From: Pseudogymnoascus destructans
Lineage: Eukaryota > Ascomycota > Leotiomycetes > Thelebolales > Thelebolaceae
Length of the DNA stretch: 64,000 nt
NCBI RefSeq assembly: GCF_001641265.1
Contig: NW_020167532.1
Span: 806,001 to 870,000, forward strand
Direction of reading: 5' to 3'
Part shown: positions 9,934 to 18,469 of the stretch, piece by piece
How the letters are laid out: the number at the start of each line of letters is the position of its first letter
Numbering within the stretch: the stretch's first letter is position 1
Notes under the pieces: model-generated
What the model saw: the letters and a program-made list of their open reading frames with translations, nothing else
Databases searched by the model: none
Told to the model about the DNA's origin: nothing
Position numbers and translations under genes: made by a program

Positions 9934-10500
9934 ATGCCTACTGACACTGCCCGCAAACTCCAGGAACGCAACGATCTTGTCCGTCGAATAAAGAACCACG
10001 GATACGAACTACCCGAAATGGATTCTTGCTCGAACTGCGTGAGGCGAAACGTTACTTGCGTGTCGTCTCCAAATGATTCACGGTGGTGCGCCGAGTGCGT
10101 TCGTCGCAACTTAAAAGAAAAATGTGACTGTATGGGTCCTGAGCATCCCGACTGGGTGAAGCTCGAACAGGAGGAGGATCGCCTGGATCGCGAAGAGGAA
10201 GAAACCCTTTCGAAGTTACTTCGTCTGCGGAAGCAGAAACGCCTCATCCGAACCCGTGGTAAAGATATGCTCCGACGAGGTTTGAAAACCCTCGACGAGC
10301 TTGATGCGGCAGAGGAGGCCGAACGTGTGGCTGCTGAGAAGCGTGACACTGTTGAGGTCGAGGAACAGGCAGTTAGCGCTGCCTCCTCATCTGTGACCGG
10401 GACCCCCGCTTCCTCCGATCCACTGGCCTACTCCCCTGCATCTTGGGATCAATGGCTGGCGGATGGCGGCGTCGATATTCCTCCAGCAGTTCTTTGCTGA
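9934..10500 (+). CDS. Antisense ORF of family-B element; Zn2Cys6-like cysteine cluster plus coiled coil
   Basis: This 188-residue frame runs opposite to gag-pol, between the 3' LTR and the end of pol, and overlaps the pol stop by 128 bp. The in-frame ATG at 9886 would add 16 residues; I prefer 9934. Residues C32, C35, C42, C52, C55 and C64 have spacing C-x2-C-x6-C-x9-C-x2-C-x8-C. That fits a fungal Zn2Cys6 cluster and contains two similar halves (C-x2-C-VRRN). Residues about 75-150 are a highly charged E/R/K coiled coil, an arrangement typical of Gal4-type DNA-binding proteins. There is no match to Gag, Pol or Env. The function is unknown; a DNA- or RNA-binding regulator is possible. The alternative is a chance open frame, though compact Gypsy elements such as family A leave no such spacer. 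Confidence 0.55.
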   Translation: MPTDTARKLQERNDLVRRIKNHGYELPEMDSCSNCVRRNVTCVSSPNDSRWCAECVRRNLKEKCDCMGPEHPDWVKLEQEEDRLDREEEETLSKLLRLRKQKRLIRTRGKDMLRRGLKTLDELDAAEEAERVAAEKRDTVEVEEQAVSAASSSVTGTPASSDPLAYSPASWDQWLADGGVDIPPAVLC

Positions 10501-13500
10501 TGTTCCTTGTTGGTTCCCACGAATTATCCGTAGGTTCGTAATTTTCCCATTTTATCAAAAACTCTTCTCGACATCCTACTAACCTTCTGTCTAGGATCGC
10601 TTCGACCTCATATTCGATTATCTCATTCTCGGGTTGGAGTTCAGTGTCGGTCGCAATTGGGGTATTTCCTCTTGCTGGTTCCAGTAGTGAGACATGAAAT
10701 ACCGGGTGTAGTCTAGACTTCCTGGGTAGCTGCAGTCTGTAATTAACTGAGCTGACTTTGTTCAATATTTTGAATGGTCCCAATTTCTTGAAGTCCAACT
10801 TTGTGCTTGGTCGTTTCGTTTTGATATGTTTCCGGAGTAGGTATACTTTATCCCCCTCCTTGAAGGCAGGTTCCATACTGCGCTTCTTGTTTGCGTATGC
10901 GGCGGATCGTTCATTTAAGAATTGGATGTCCGTCGCAAGTTGTTCGTGGAACGATTTCAGTTGTTCCACCACGATCAGGGCTTGTTCAGCTCGTGATTCA
11001 TCCGGTCTTGGTTGCCTATATGCTTCTGGCTGGTAGCCATAATTGGCAAAGAACGGTGAGACTTTCGTTGCTTCTGTCATCGCGCTGTTATATGCAAACT
11101 GTGCGATGGGTAAGATCTGAACCCAGTTATCCTGTTGATGATTGACATAGCTTCGCAGGTACTGTTCAAGGGTCTGATTTAATCTTTCTGTTTGGCCGTC
11201 TGTCTGGGGATGAAAAGCTGTTGACAGCTTATGATTTGTTCCCAGTAGCGCCATCAATGATTTCCAGAATTTCGAAGTAAAGAGCTTGTCTCTATCTGAG
11301 ATGATTTCTTCTGGCATCCCATGATCGGCTAATATGACTCGAATGAAGGTATATGCGAGCGCCTCGGCGTCGCTAGCTTCTAGATATGGTATAAACTTCC
11401 CATATTTCGTGAGTCTTTCCGTGATGACGAGGATAGAGTCGTATTCTATTCCTGTTAACGGGTCCTTGGAGGGTGGAAGCTTGACGATGAAGTCCAAAGC
11501 TATTGATTTCCACGCTCCTTTTGGTACTGGTGTCGACTTGAGTTGTCCGTATGGCAGATGCCTATTGGATTTTGACTTGCTGCAAATGTCGCACTCTCTT
11601 ACCACTGTCTCTACCTGCTTCCTCATACCTGGGAAGTAGTAGTGTCGAGTGATTCGTTCGAAGGTTCGCGTTACTCCCTGATGACCGTGTGCTGGTAACG
11701 AGTGTTGTTCTTGCACCAGCGGGCGTCTCATTTGACTTGGGACATACACTAAGCCTTTGTATCGAATCAATCCTTGTTCGTCGATGGCGAAGTCGCCTTC
11801 GACTTTGGACAAGACTCGCTTGGCGCATTCGTCTGTTGCGTAAGCTTTCTTGAGTCTTTCCTCGAGTTCTGTATCTTCGATGACTGAGATCGTCGCTAGT
11901 AACTCGTTGTACTGTATTCCTGCATCTGTTTTCTTCAGAATTGCTCTAGGTCTTTCTTCCTTTGGGCCGGCGTAGTCGGTCCGTCTGCTGAGAGCATCTG
12001 CTCTTGCATTCTCGGAGCCCTTGCGATAGGTTATCGTGAAGTTGTAGGCTGCGAGGGTTTCTGCCCAGCGGACTTGTCTGCGGTTTAAAACCTTGGTCGT
12101 GGTGAAATATATGAGGTTCTTGTGATCCGTCCATACCTGCACAGGGTAGGTGGATCCCTCAAGATATACTCGCCACTGCTCAAAGGCAACGACAATAGCC
12201 AGTAGCTCCTTGTCGTGGATGTCGTAATTGAGTTCCGCGGGTGACAGTTTCCTAGAGTAGTACGCGATTGGTTTGAACTTACCATTCTCGTCTGGTTGAT
12301 TCAGACATGCTCCAATTGCGAAGTCAGAAGAGTCCGTTTCGAGGATGATCTTCTTTGCAGGGTCAAATGTAGCAAGGATAGGTGCTTCCGTGAACTTCGT
12401 CTTAAGTTCCTCGAAAGCAGCCTCTGCCTTGTCCGTCCATTTGAATTCGAGATCCTTTCTGGTAAGCTCCGTGAGTGGTTGAGCTACCTTGGAATATCCC
12501 GAGATGAATCTTCGGTAGAAGTTGGCGAAGCCTAGGAAGGCTTGCACTTCCTTGACCGTGGTCGGTGTTGGCCATTCCAACACTGCCGTTACTTTTGCTT
12601 GGTCCATCTTGATGCCGTGCGTTCCAATAATGTAACCCAAGAATTCGACTTTGTTTTTATGGAACTCGCACTTCTCTGGTTTGAGGAGTAAGCTGTACTC
12701 CTTTAGTTTCTTCAGGACGAGTTTGACATGCTTGACATGCTCCTCCTTGGTTGCTGAATACACCAGGACGTCGTCTAGGTAGACAATGGTAAAGATGTCT
12801 AAGTATTCGTGCAAAGCATCATTCATCAGTCGTTGCATGGATGCGGGTGCGTTTGTTAGCCCAAAGGGCATGACTTGATACTCGAATAGGCCATAGCGGG
12901 TGCGGAATGCTGTTTTCCACTCTTCCCCAGCCTTGATTCGGATCAGGTTGTATGCTCCTCGCAGATCTAGCTTACTGAAGATCTTTGCTCCTTGAAATCT
13001 ATCGTGTAGTTCGTTGATTAACGGCAGGGCATACCTGTCCTTGATTGTGATGTTGTTCAACGCTCGATAGTCCACACATAACCGTAGGGAGCCGTCTTTC
13101 TTTGGTACGAAAAGCACCGGACTTCCTGCTGGTGATGTGGATGGTCTGATGAATCCTTTCGCTAGGTTATCATCAATGTACTCCTTAAGTACCTTCAGCT
13201 CCTTTTCCGATAGCTGATATATTGGTCTGAACGGTGGACTCTTGTCTTTTTTCAAAGGTATCTCGTGATCCCATGGTTGGTGCTTAGGAAGCGCCTCGTT
13301 CTTAGGGCCTTCCTGGAATAATTGCTCGTATTCCTTGTACTCCACCGGTATACTTGTCGGTGAGGATGCCTGGGCTAGGTCATCGAGCTCGGAGGTTGCA
13401 CATAACTCCTTCCGGCCCTGGGAGGGTTTCTCCCGTTGTCGCGTGTCCGTCCGTTGTTCACACGCGCACTGGCTCATCACAACTTTCTCGTTCCACCAGT

Positions 13501-13906
13501 CGATCTGGGGGTTGTGTTTCTTGAGCCATGGCACACCAAGGATGCACGCATGGTTGTCCATGTGCACGATGTCAAACTGAATCGTTTCCTTGTGCCCGTG
13601 TAGCATGACCATTTCCAATGGGACCGTTTCGTGGGTCACCATTCCTTCATTAGTCGAGATGGGCTCTCCATCTACGACCATTAACGGGTATGGTTCGGTT
13701 TTCAATTGCGTCTTGAAACCTTGCGTGTCTGCTACTTTCTTTGTCATAAAGTTGCCCGTCGCTCCTGAGTCAATCATTGCTCGGAGGTGTCGCTGTTGTA
13801 TCTTAGCGACCACATATAGTTGCATGCTGCCCGTCGTGGCGCATAACTGGTCTGTACTAGGCCTCTTCGTGTCGCTCGCCGGTGGCCTACCGTCGAGGAC
13901 TCCTAG
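10373..13906 (-). CDS. Pol polyprotein of family B (protease-RT-RNase H-integrase-chromodomain), -1 frame
   Basis: About 1177 residues are read after a -1 shift at the end of gag; the first internal Met is at 13825. Numbered from that Met: retropepsin DSGATGN with D19; reverse transcriptase YLDD at 349-352; RNase H (ETDSSDF, WTDHKN); integrase HHCC finger and D,D,E core (DFIVK, SDRDKLF, QTERLN); C-terminal chromodomain (YEVEAILDRR, LIKWENY, SWEPTRN) and a basic tail. The reading frame has no stops and the catalytic residues are present. The lack of an ATG near its 5' boundary and the slippery site upstream indicate translation as Gag-Pol rather than from its own start. Confidence 0.95.
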   Translation of the reverse strand, partial: LGVLDGRPPASDTKRPSTDQLCATTGSMQLYVVAKIQQRHLRAMIDSGATGNFMTKKVADTQGFKTQLKTEPYPLMVVDGEPISTNEGMVTHETVPLEMVMLHGHKETIQFDIVHMDNHACILGVPWLKKHNPQIDWWNEKVVMSQCACEQRTDTRQREKPSQGRKELCATSELDDLAQASSPTSIPVEYKEYEQLFQEGPKNEALPKHQPWDHEIPLKKDKSPPFRPIYQLSEKELKVLKEYIDDNLAKGFIRPSTSPAGSPVLFVPKKDGSLRLCVDYRALNNITIKDRYALPLINELHDRFQGAKIFSKLDLRGAYNLIRIKAGEEWKTAFRTRYGLFEYQVMPFGLTNAPASMQRLMNDALHEYLDIFTIVYLDDVLVYSATKEEHVKHVKLVLKKLKEYSLLLKPEKCEFHKNKVEFLGYIIGTHGIKMDQAKVTAVLEWPTPTTVKEVQAFLGFANFYRRFISGYSKVAQPLTELTRKDLEFKWTDKAEAAFEELKTKFTEAPILATFDPAKKIILETDSSDFAIGACLNQPDENGKFKPIAYYSRKLSPAELNYDIHDKELLAIVVAFEQWRVYLEGSTYPVQVWTDHKNLIYFTTTKVLNRRQVRWAETLAAYNFTITYRKGSENARADALSRRTDYAGPKEERPRAILKKTDAGIQYNELLATISVIEDTELEERLKKAYATDECAKRVLSKVEGDFAIDEQGLIRYKGLVYVPSQMRRPLVQEQHSLPAHGHQGVTRTFERITRHYYFPGMRKQVETVVRECDICSKSKSNRHLPYGQLKSTPVPKGAWKSIALDFIVKLPPSKDPLTGIEYDSILVITERLTKYGKFIPYLEASDAEALAYTFIRVILADHGMPEEIISDRDKLFTSKFWKSLMALLGTNHKLSTAFHPQTDGQTERLNQTLEQYLRSYVNHQQDNWVQILPIAQFAYNSAMTEATKVSPFFANYGYQPEAYRQPRPDESRAEQALIVVEQLKSFHEQLATDIQFLNERSAAYANKKRSMEPAFKEGDKVYLLRKHIKTKRPSTKLDFKKLGPFKILNKVSSVNYRLQLPRKSRLHPVFHVSLLEPARGNTPIATDTELQPENEIIEYEVEAILDRRLVGCREEFLIKWENYEPTDNSWEPTRNISKELLEEYRRRHPPAIDPKMQGSRPVDRRKRGSRSQMRRQR

Positions 13907-13912
13907 TTTTTT
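13875..13912 (-). promoter_or_regulatory. -1 programmed ribosomal frameshift signal (gag to pol)
   Basis: On the minus strand the heptamer A-AAA-AAC (13906-13912) is in the gag frame and directly precedes the gag stop TAG. The pol frame is exactly -1. After an 8-nt spacer comes a hairpin at 13875-13897: CTCGACGGT and ACCGGCGAG pair over nine positions with one A-G mismatch around an AGGCC loop. This is the standard architecture of a retroviral-type -1 frameshift site. Whether a pseudoknot forms is not established. Confidence 0.85.
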
Positions 13913-15840
13913 GACTCGTCCGAGGAAGGATAGTATTCATCCGCTTCCAATGGTGGTCCTTGGGGAGATCGTTTCCCTCGCTCTTCTGCTTCGTCTAGCA
14001 GATGTGGGTATTTCTCGTATATCTGTTCACTTTTGATAGGCAAGTCCCCTTCAGACTGGCTTCGCCTGAGGGCATGAACTTGCTCCGCGTCTCTGAAGTG
14101 TATCCTGGGCGAGGATCGGGGAAACAACTGATTCTGGTGTTTCTTTTTCCAGTGGAGCTTGCAGTCATCTTCGCTGCAATACTCCCAGTAGACAAACGCG
14201 TGCCAGGGATGATCAGTCTCTGTTGCGTCTGTCGTTGATAGTTCCCGCTGTCCTCTCACCCATGCACTATCTTCCCTCGGAGGCGTGGAGAACGTGTCTA
14301 GTTGCTCCATGGCTCTCCTTTCGATGCGTGGAGTGGGTCTCGCATTTTCCCGTCGCAGCATACCTCTGGCTTTCTCGTCGTACTTCTGCAGGGCTCTCCT
14401 GCGGTCCTGGTAGTAAAGTTCGACGCTTTTCATATACTTCAGTTTAGCCATATGCTCGACATCCTTCTCCAGTTCTTCCGCTTCTTGGGCTTCCAACTTA
14501 GCTACGTCTTGGGACGTGCCAAGCAGCCTGCGGGTATTCGTTAGTTGGTCGTAGTATCTCCAGAGGTCATCCTTGCAGTCGTCCACCTTGCACTTTAACG
14601 GAAGTTCCTGTAACAGGTTCCCGTAGAGGTCTTTAAGCATGGGGATTTTCCTCTGGCCATTGGGCTTGTCTCGTTCGGCCCTAATCTTCGCGTGGGCGTG
14701 TTTTGCCATGCGTCTTACTACGTTCTTGCACCGTGGACTCATTGGTTCCGTAGGTGCGAGTTCATCGAAGGTCTCCTGTTCCGAGACGGTGAACAATTCC
14801 GCCTCCGACCCTTCATCTGAGCTCTCGTCTTCTGGGGTGCTTTCGCCGTTTATTCCCCAGTCCTGTTTGCTCACAAACGTTGCGTTCAACTGTCCTGTCC
14901 AGGTGGCATTGAGTTGTTTGCCAACTTTGCGTCCGCCGTTCCCTTTCTTTGGCTGTCTGCAGTCTCGGGCCATGTGGCCTGGCTTGTCGCAGTTAAAACA
15001 GAGTCGTTCCTTGAATTGTCTGTCTTTCTTAGGGTCACGGGGTCGTCCAGGTTTGAACGTGGCATCGAGTTCCATTGGGTCCGACCAACGGTTGTCTCGC
15101 GGGTGTTGATCCCGTCGTCTGCCCTCGTTTCCCCGGTAGGGGTAACTTTTCTTGGGCTTGTCATAGGTCCGACGTTCCTTCTGGAATTCGTATAGTCGAT
15201 TGTCGATTCGGACCGTATGTTCGATTAGCGCTACCATGTCCGTTGGTTGTTGTTCCAAACGGGCAAGTTCCATACGTATATGGCTCTTCAGCCCACGTCG
15301 GTAGTGGCTGATGAGTGCGCTGGCGTCCCATCCTGTCTGATTGCCGTATCTCTGGAATTCTGTGGAGTATGTGAGGGCGCTGCCAGTCTGCTTAAGTGCA
15401 AACAGATGGTCTTCCGCGGTCTTAATCTCATCGATGTCTCCGAACATGCGTCGGATTTCCTTACAGAATCCATTCCAGCTGCCAAACATAGTCTGCATAG
15501 TTGTCATGCTTCCATTGGTACTTTCATATTTGAAATAGTCCTTGAGGAATGGTTCGATCCATCGCAGGGCTTCCCCCCTAAGGTAGGACGCAGTCCACAG
15601 GGCATAGCTCTCCTGGGTGGGAAACTTCTCATCATTGAAGTGCTGGTACAGTTCGACCTGTAGCAAAAACACCTCAAGTTCCTTTCGGTTGCCGGAGTAA
15701 GTGTCGGGCAACTTGACGCGTAGAGTTTCCTTGAGTTCGTTGACGGTGGGTGCATCGGGCATCTCTTCATTCTCAGGCTTAGACCTCTGAGACGAAGTTG
15801 GCGTGGTGGGGGTTTTCCCCTTCGAACTGACGACAGACAT
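13903..15840 (-). CDS. Gag of family B with long C-terminal extension
   Basis: 645 residues. The N-terminal half is a Ty3/Gypsy capsid domain (motifs YSGNRKELEVFL, ASYLRGEALRW, FGDIDE). It is followed by a basic linker and one CCHC knuckle, CFNCDKPGHMARDC, from C281. After the knuckle comes an unusual extension of about 350 residues: acidic, then helical and charged. It contains a C2H2-like arrangement (C-SEDD-C-KL-H-WKKK-H, near plus-strand 14140-14190) and ends just after the slippery AAAAAAC. The ATG lies 46 bp inside the 5' LTR border. Gag packages RNA in the particle; the extension has no function I can name. Confidence 0.93.
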   Translation of the reverse strand: MSVVSSKGKTPTTPTSSQRSKPENEEMPDAPTVNELKETLRVKLPDTYSGNRKELEVFLLQVELYQHFNDEKFPTQESYALWTASYLRGEALRWIEPFLKDYFKYESTNGSMTTMQTMFGSWNGFCKEIRRMFGDIDEIKTAEDHLFALKQTGSALTYSTEFQRYGNQTGWDASALISHYRRGLKSHIRMELARLEQQPTDMVALIEHTVRIDNRLYEFQKERRTYDKPKKSYPYRGNEGRRRDQHPRDNRWSDPMELDATFKPGRPRDPKKDRQFKERLCFNCDKPGHMARDCRQPKKGNGGRKVGKQLNATWTGQLNATFVSKQDWGINGESTPEDESSDEGSEAELFTVSEQETFDELAPTEPMSPRCKNVVRRMAKHAHAKIRAERDKPNGQRKIPMLKDLYGNLLQELPLKCKVDDCKDDLWRYYDQLTNTRRLLGTSQDVAKLEAQEAEELEKDVEHMAKLKYMKSVELYYQDRRRALQKYDEKARGMLRRENARPTPRIERRAMEQLDTFSTPPREDSAWVRGQRELSTTDATETDHPWHAFVYWEYCSEDDCKLHWKKKHQNQLFPRSSPRIHFRDAEQVHALRRSQSEGDLPIKSEQIYEKYPHLLDEAEERGKRSPQGPPLEADEYYPSSDESKN

Positions 15841-15886
15841 GTTGCTTTGTGTGTAAGCCGGTACCTCGTAGAAGTGGTGCTCAAAG

Positions 15887-16361
15887 TGTAACGCTGACTT
15901 CTAAACGATAGAAGACACAGAGGTTCTCTTGCGTAAAGGTTTACTTATCAGAGGAGGCAGGGGATCAGACACAAAGGCTTCAAGTAACACGTTACTAGTA
16001 TATAACAAATACTGTATTGAGTTGAGCACGAAGCTCCTATCTAAGGAAATACTATCTACTTATATAGTGGCGTCGTGCCTAGTGGACTCTTGGGAACTCA
16101 CTCGAGTCCTCGGAGTCCTGGACTCTTAGGACTCTTCTCATCATCCTGCGAGTCCATCACATGCCTAGTGGACTCCTGGGAACTCACTCGAGTCCTCGGA
16201 GTCCTGGACTCTTAGGACTCTTCTCATCATCCTGCGAGTCCGTCACGTGATACTTTCGGAACTACTATTCCCCGCTGCCCCTCCAGGTACCAGGGCCGGT
16301 CTCATGCGACCTCCCTCCTTCCTGTCCTGTAGTTGGCCAGCCTTCTTGTTCCGTCGTAACA
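15887..16361 (-). repeat. 5' LTR of family-B element
   Basis: 475 bp, carrying the same two 86-bp tandem units (16077-16162 and 16163-16248). It differs from the other LTR at C/T and A/G positions (for example GTCCATCACATG against GTCCGTCACGTG). Confidence 0.95.
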
Positions 16362-17055
16362 GTTAACACCTCACTGACTTTTCAGAAACAAGGAGTAACA
16401 AGATCAATGCTTGGAAGCTTGGAAAAGACGTGGAAGTATGTGATAGTCGATTTACTGTATTGTCTGCTTGAGGAAAGTGCAATCCTATTTATGCTAAAGG
16501 AATGTAGTTCTCTCATTTTCCAAGACTTTCCATGACTTACCAGGCTTGGTAACTGTAGTCGACATAAGAGAATCCCATAGAACCATCTCTTAGGTTCGTA
16601 GCCTATAGGAAGTAAAAGGAGGTCCAAGGTCAGAGTACCCCTATAGACAAATTATGTCATAGACAAATTATGTCATAACTTAACCAATCTTGTGGGTAAC
16701 TAAAGAGCGATGACATGTAATAAATCATAGAGGTTAGTAGGAGCTTTTAGAGCTATCGTTCATGCTCCTAGGCCTTTAGTTGGTAGAGATATGTCATGTG
16801 GTAGTATGAGTGATGTCATGTAATGAATCATAGAGGGTTGTAGAGATATGCTATGTGGTAATATCGGCCCAGTAACTAAGGAGCGATGACGTGTAATGAA
16901 TCATAGATGGTTGTAGCAATCGTTGAGTAGTATTGCTCTTGTTGTTGGTGTGATAAGCCAAAATATGTATAGTGACTTGTAGGTTTGAGGAGGAGATTTC
17001 CAAGTTTGCTCTTGAGTTTGATAGCAAACTGAGTGCAACGAATGTCAGTATGACA
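16362..17055 (-). mobile_element. Family-A solo LTR, reversed, second part (rearranged subtype)
   Basis: Continues the LTR split at 9362 and ends TATGACA, followed by the ACAGT duplication. It lacks some segments and carries a local duplication (about 16800-16930) of the block ending in ...AACTAAGGAGCGATGACGTG. This marks a subtype shared with the copies at 47904 and 48096. Confidence 0.88.
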
Positions 17056-17060
17056 ACAGT

Positions 17061-18160
17061 GCTAAGCCAGGCCTTAGAGCGTCTAAAGACGTGATAGAGG
17101 CTGACCTAGCAGCCTAGGTGTAAGGATGCCTCAGCCCTCAGTGACAGAAAGCATCGGAGTCGGGCAGGTTACGGTCACGTGGGGAGAGTTAGGGCAGATT
17201 AGCCGAGTCGGACCCGTTTCGGGTACTTAAGGGGATTGGCCCAACAGGGTTCCTCATCATCTTTTTTGTATCCTTTGTAGTAGACCTATAGGATAGCATC
17301 TGTTTAGCCTCTGACTCGCACTCTCATATGCTATTACCGTGAGCTGGGTGCCCTGTGTCCTTACACTAGGTATGCTAGTCTAGCACAGATGACATAGAGA
17401 GCAGTCTCTGTAGTTGGTGCTAGACGGCTCCGCTAAGTGACCTCCTTAATATAGAGCAGGGGAATCAGCTAGCATAGTTCCTGTTCTATGAACTAGAACA
17501 GGCGCTACGCATTACCTAGGGGTAGGTCCCCTAGGCAGAACGACTGGTGTTCATAAATGGACACTAGCTGCTAAACCACTTTTAGCAACTGCTGCTGCTG
17601 CTGCTCAATTAGGCGGCGATGATGTATCGTCGCTGCCTAATTAAGCAGTTGCTATGACAAGCAGCAACAGTAGGAGCACCTCCCCCTCGTCCCATCCTCG
17701 CCCTCCTTATGTCTAACGCCTAGCGCTAGTCTTTAGAAGCCCTCGTCACGAGGCACTTAGGCTTCCGAGTGCCTCATGACAAGGGCTTCTAAGTGCCTTA
17801 TGATGATGGCTTATGAGTGCCTCATTAAGGGCAGTAGGTGGTGAATCCATTCGTTAGCCCTGCTAATTATAGCATTTTAGTAGTCTCCGACAGGCTCTGG
17901 CTTTACATTGCCTGATCAGGCCATGCCAAGCTGACCTAGAATATATTAGTATTAGAGCATACGTAACCCTGTTTAGTGCTTACTGTAGTCCACTGTAAGG
18001 CCTAAATAGGCAATTCTAAAATGAGTTGGAATCGAGGCTTTGAAAAGTTGTGATCTTCATGATTTTCGTGAGTTCACCTATGACATGACAAGGGAAATTA
18101 CTAGTAAATTGTATGTAATTCTCCCATTCCGGCCATACCCCCTACGGCGTTCCCTTTGTA
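17061..18160 (+). other. Degenerate non-coding relic with hairpin cluster
   Basis: No gene was recognised. The sequence continues the old host of the solo LTR and is rich in CTAG/TAG. Several strong inverted repeats lie at 17480-17790 and are annotated separately. The remainder shows nothing I can name. Confidence 0.4.
17480..17792. repeat. Cluster of five inverted repeats (hairpin-forming)
   Basis: 17480-17502: CCTGTTCT/AGAACAGG with a 7-nt loop. 17515-17535: CCTAGGGG/CCCCTAGG with a 5-nt loop. 17569-17587: TGCTAAA/TTTAGCA with a 5-nt loop. 17583-17654: a large imperfect palindrome with outer arms TAGCAACTGCT/AGCAGTTGCTA and an inner 16-bp stem around TGTA. 17736-17789: 22-bp arms with two C-A mismatches and a 10-nt loop. 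Confidence 0.75.
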
Positions 18161-18469
18161 GTCCCCTATGTGACTAGAGCCCTTTGTTCCCTCTGTAGAA
18201 TACTGGCCTTTGATAAATTTTTCTACTTCAGTAAGTGCTTTGGAATTGGGCGGGTGGGGGGAGACATGGTGGTGGCCGGAAAAAGATACATCGCAGTACG
18301 CCTATTGCCATACATATATATATGTAAATGGAAGTACCTATATGTACCCTTTTGCGACTGCCACCACTGCAAATTACCCCTATTCGACCACCACTTTCGT
18401 TATAAAATATCTTTGCGACGTAGCTACTATATTACTTCAATTCAGAGATAGTTATAGTAATTAGACCTA

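Larger units (their letters stand above)
9363..16361 (-). mobile_element. Full-length Ty3/Gypsy chromovirus, family B, with extra antisense ORF
   Basis: A 6999-bp element lies on the minus strand inside a family-A solo LTR. Its two 475-bp LTRs (9363-9837 and 15887-16361) differ at about three positions by eye, all transitions. It carries gag, pol in the -1 frame, and about 520 bp between the pol stop and the polypurine tract that hold an opposite-strand ORF. The flanks do not show a plain 5-bp duplication: GTTAGCACCTCAC on the left resembles GTTAACACCTCAC on the right over 13 bp. Confidence 0.95.

Noticed and set aside
9741..10349. 202-codon Ser/Arg-rich frame on the minus strand
   Set aside because: It is the mirror of the E/R/K coiled-coil region of the antisense ORF and runs into the LTR; the composition is what a complementary frame would give.
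13995..15884. Multiple plus-strand frames opposite gag of family B
   Set aside because: Short, mutually overlapping shadows of the gag ORF without cysteine patterns or a spacer of their own, unlike the ORF at 9934.
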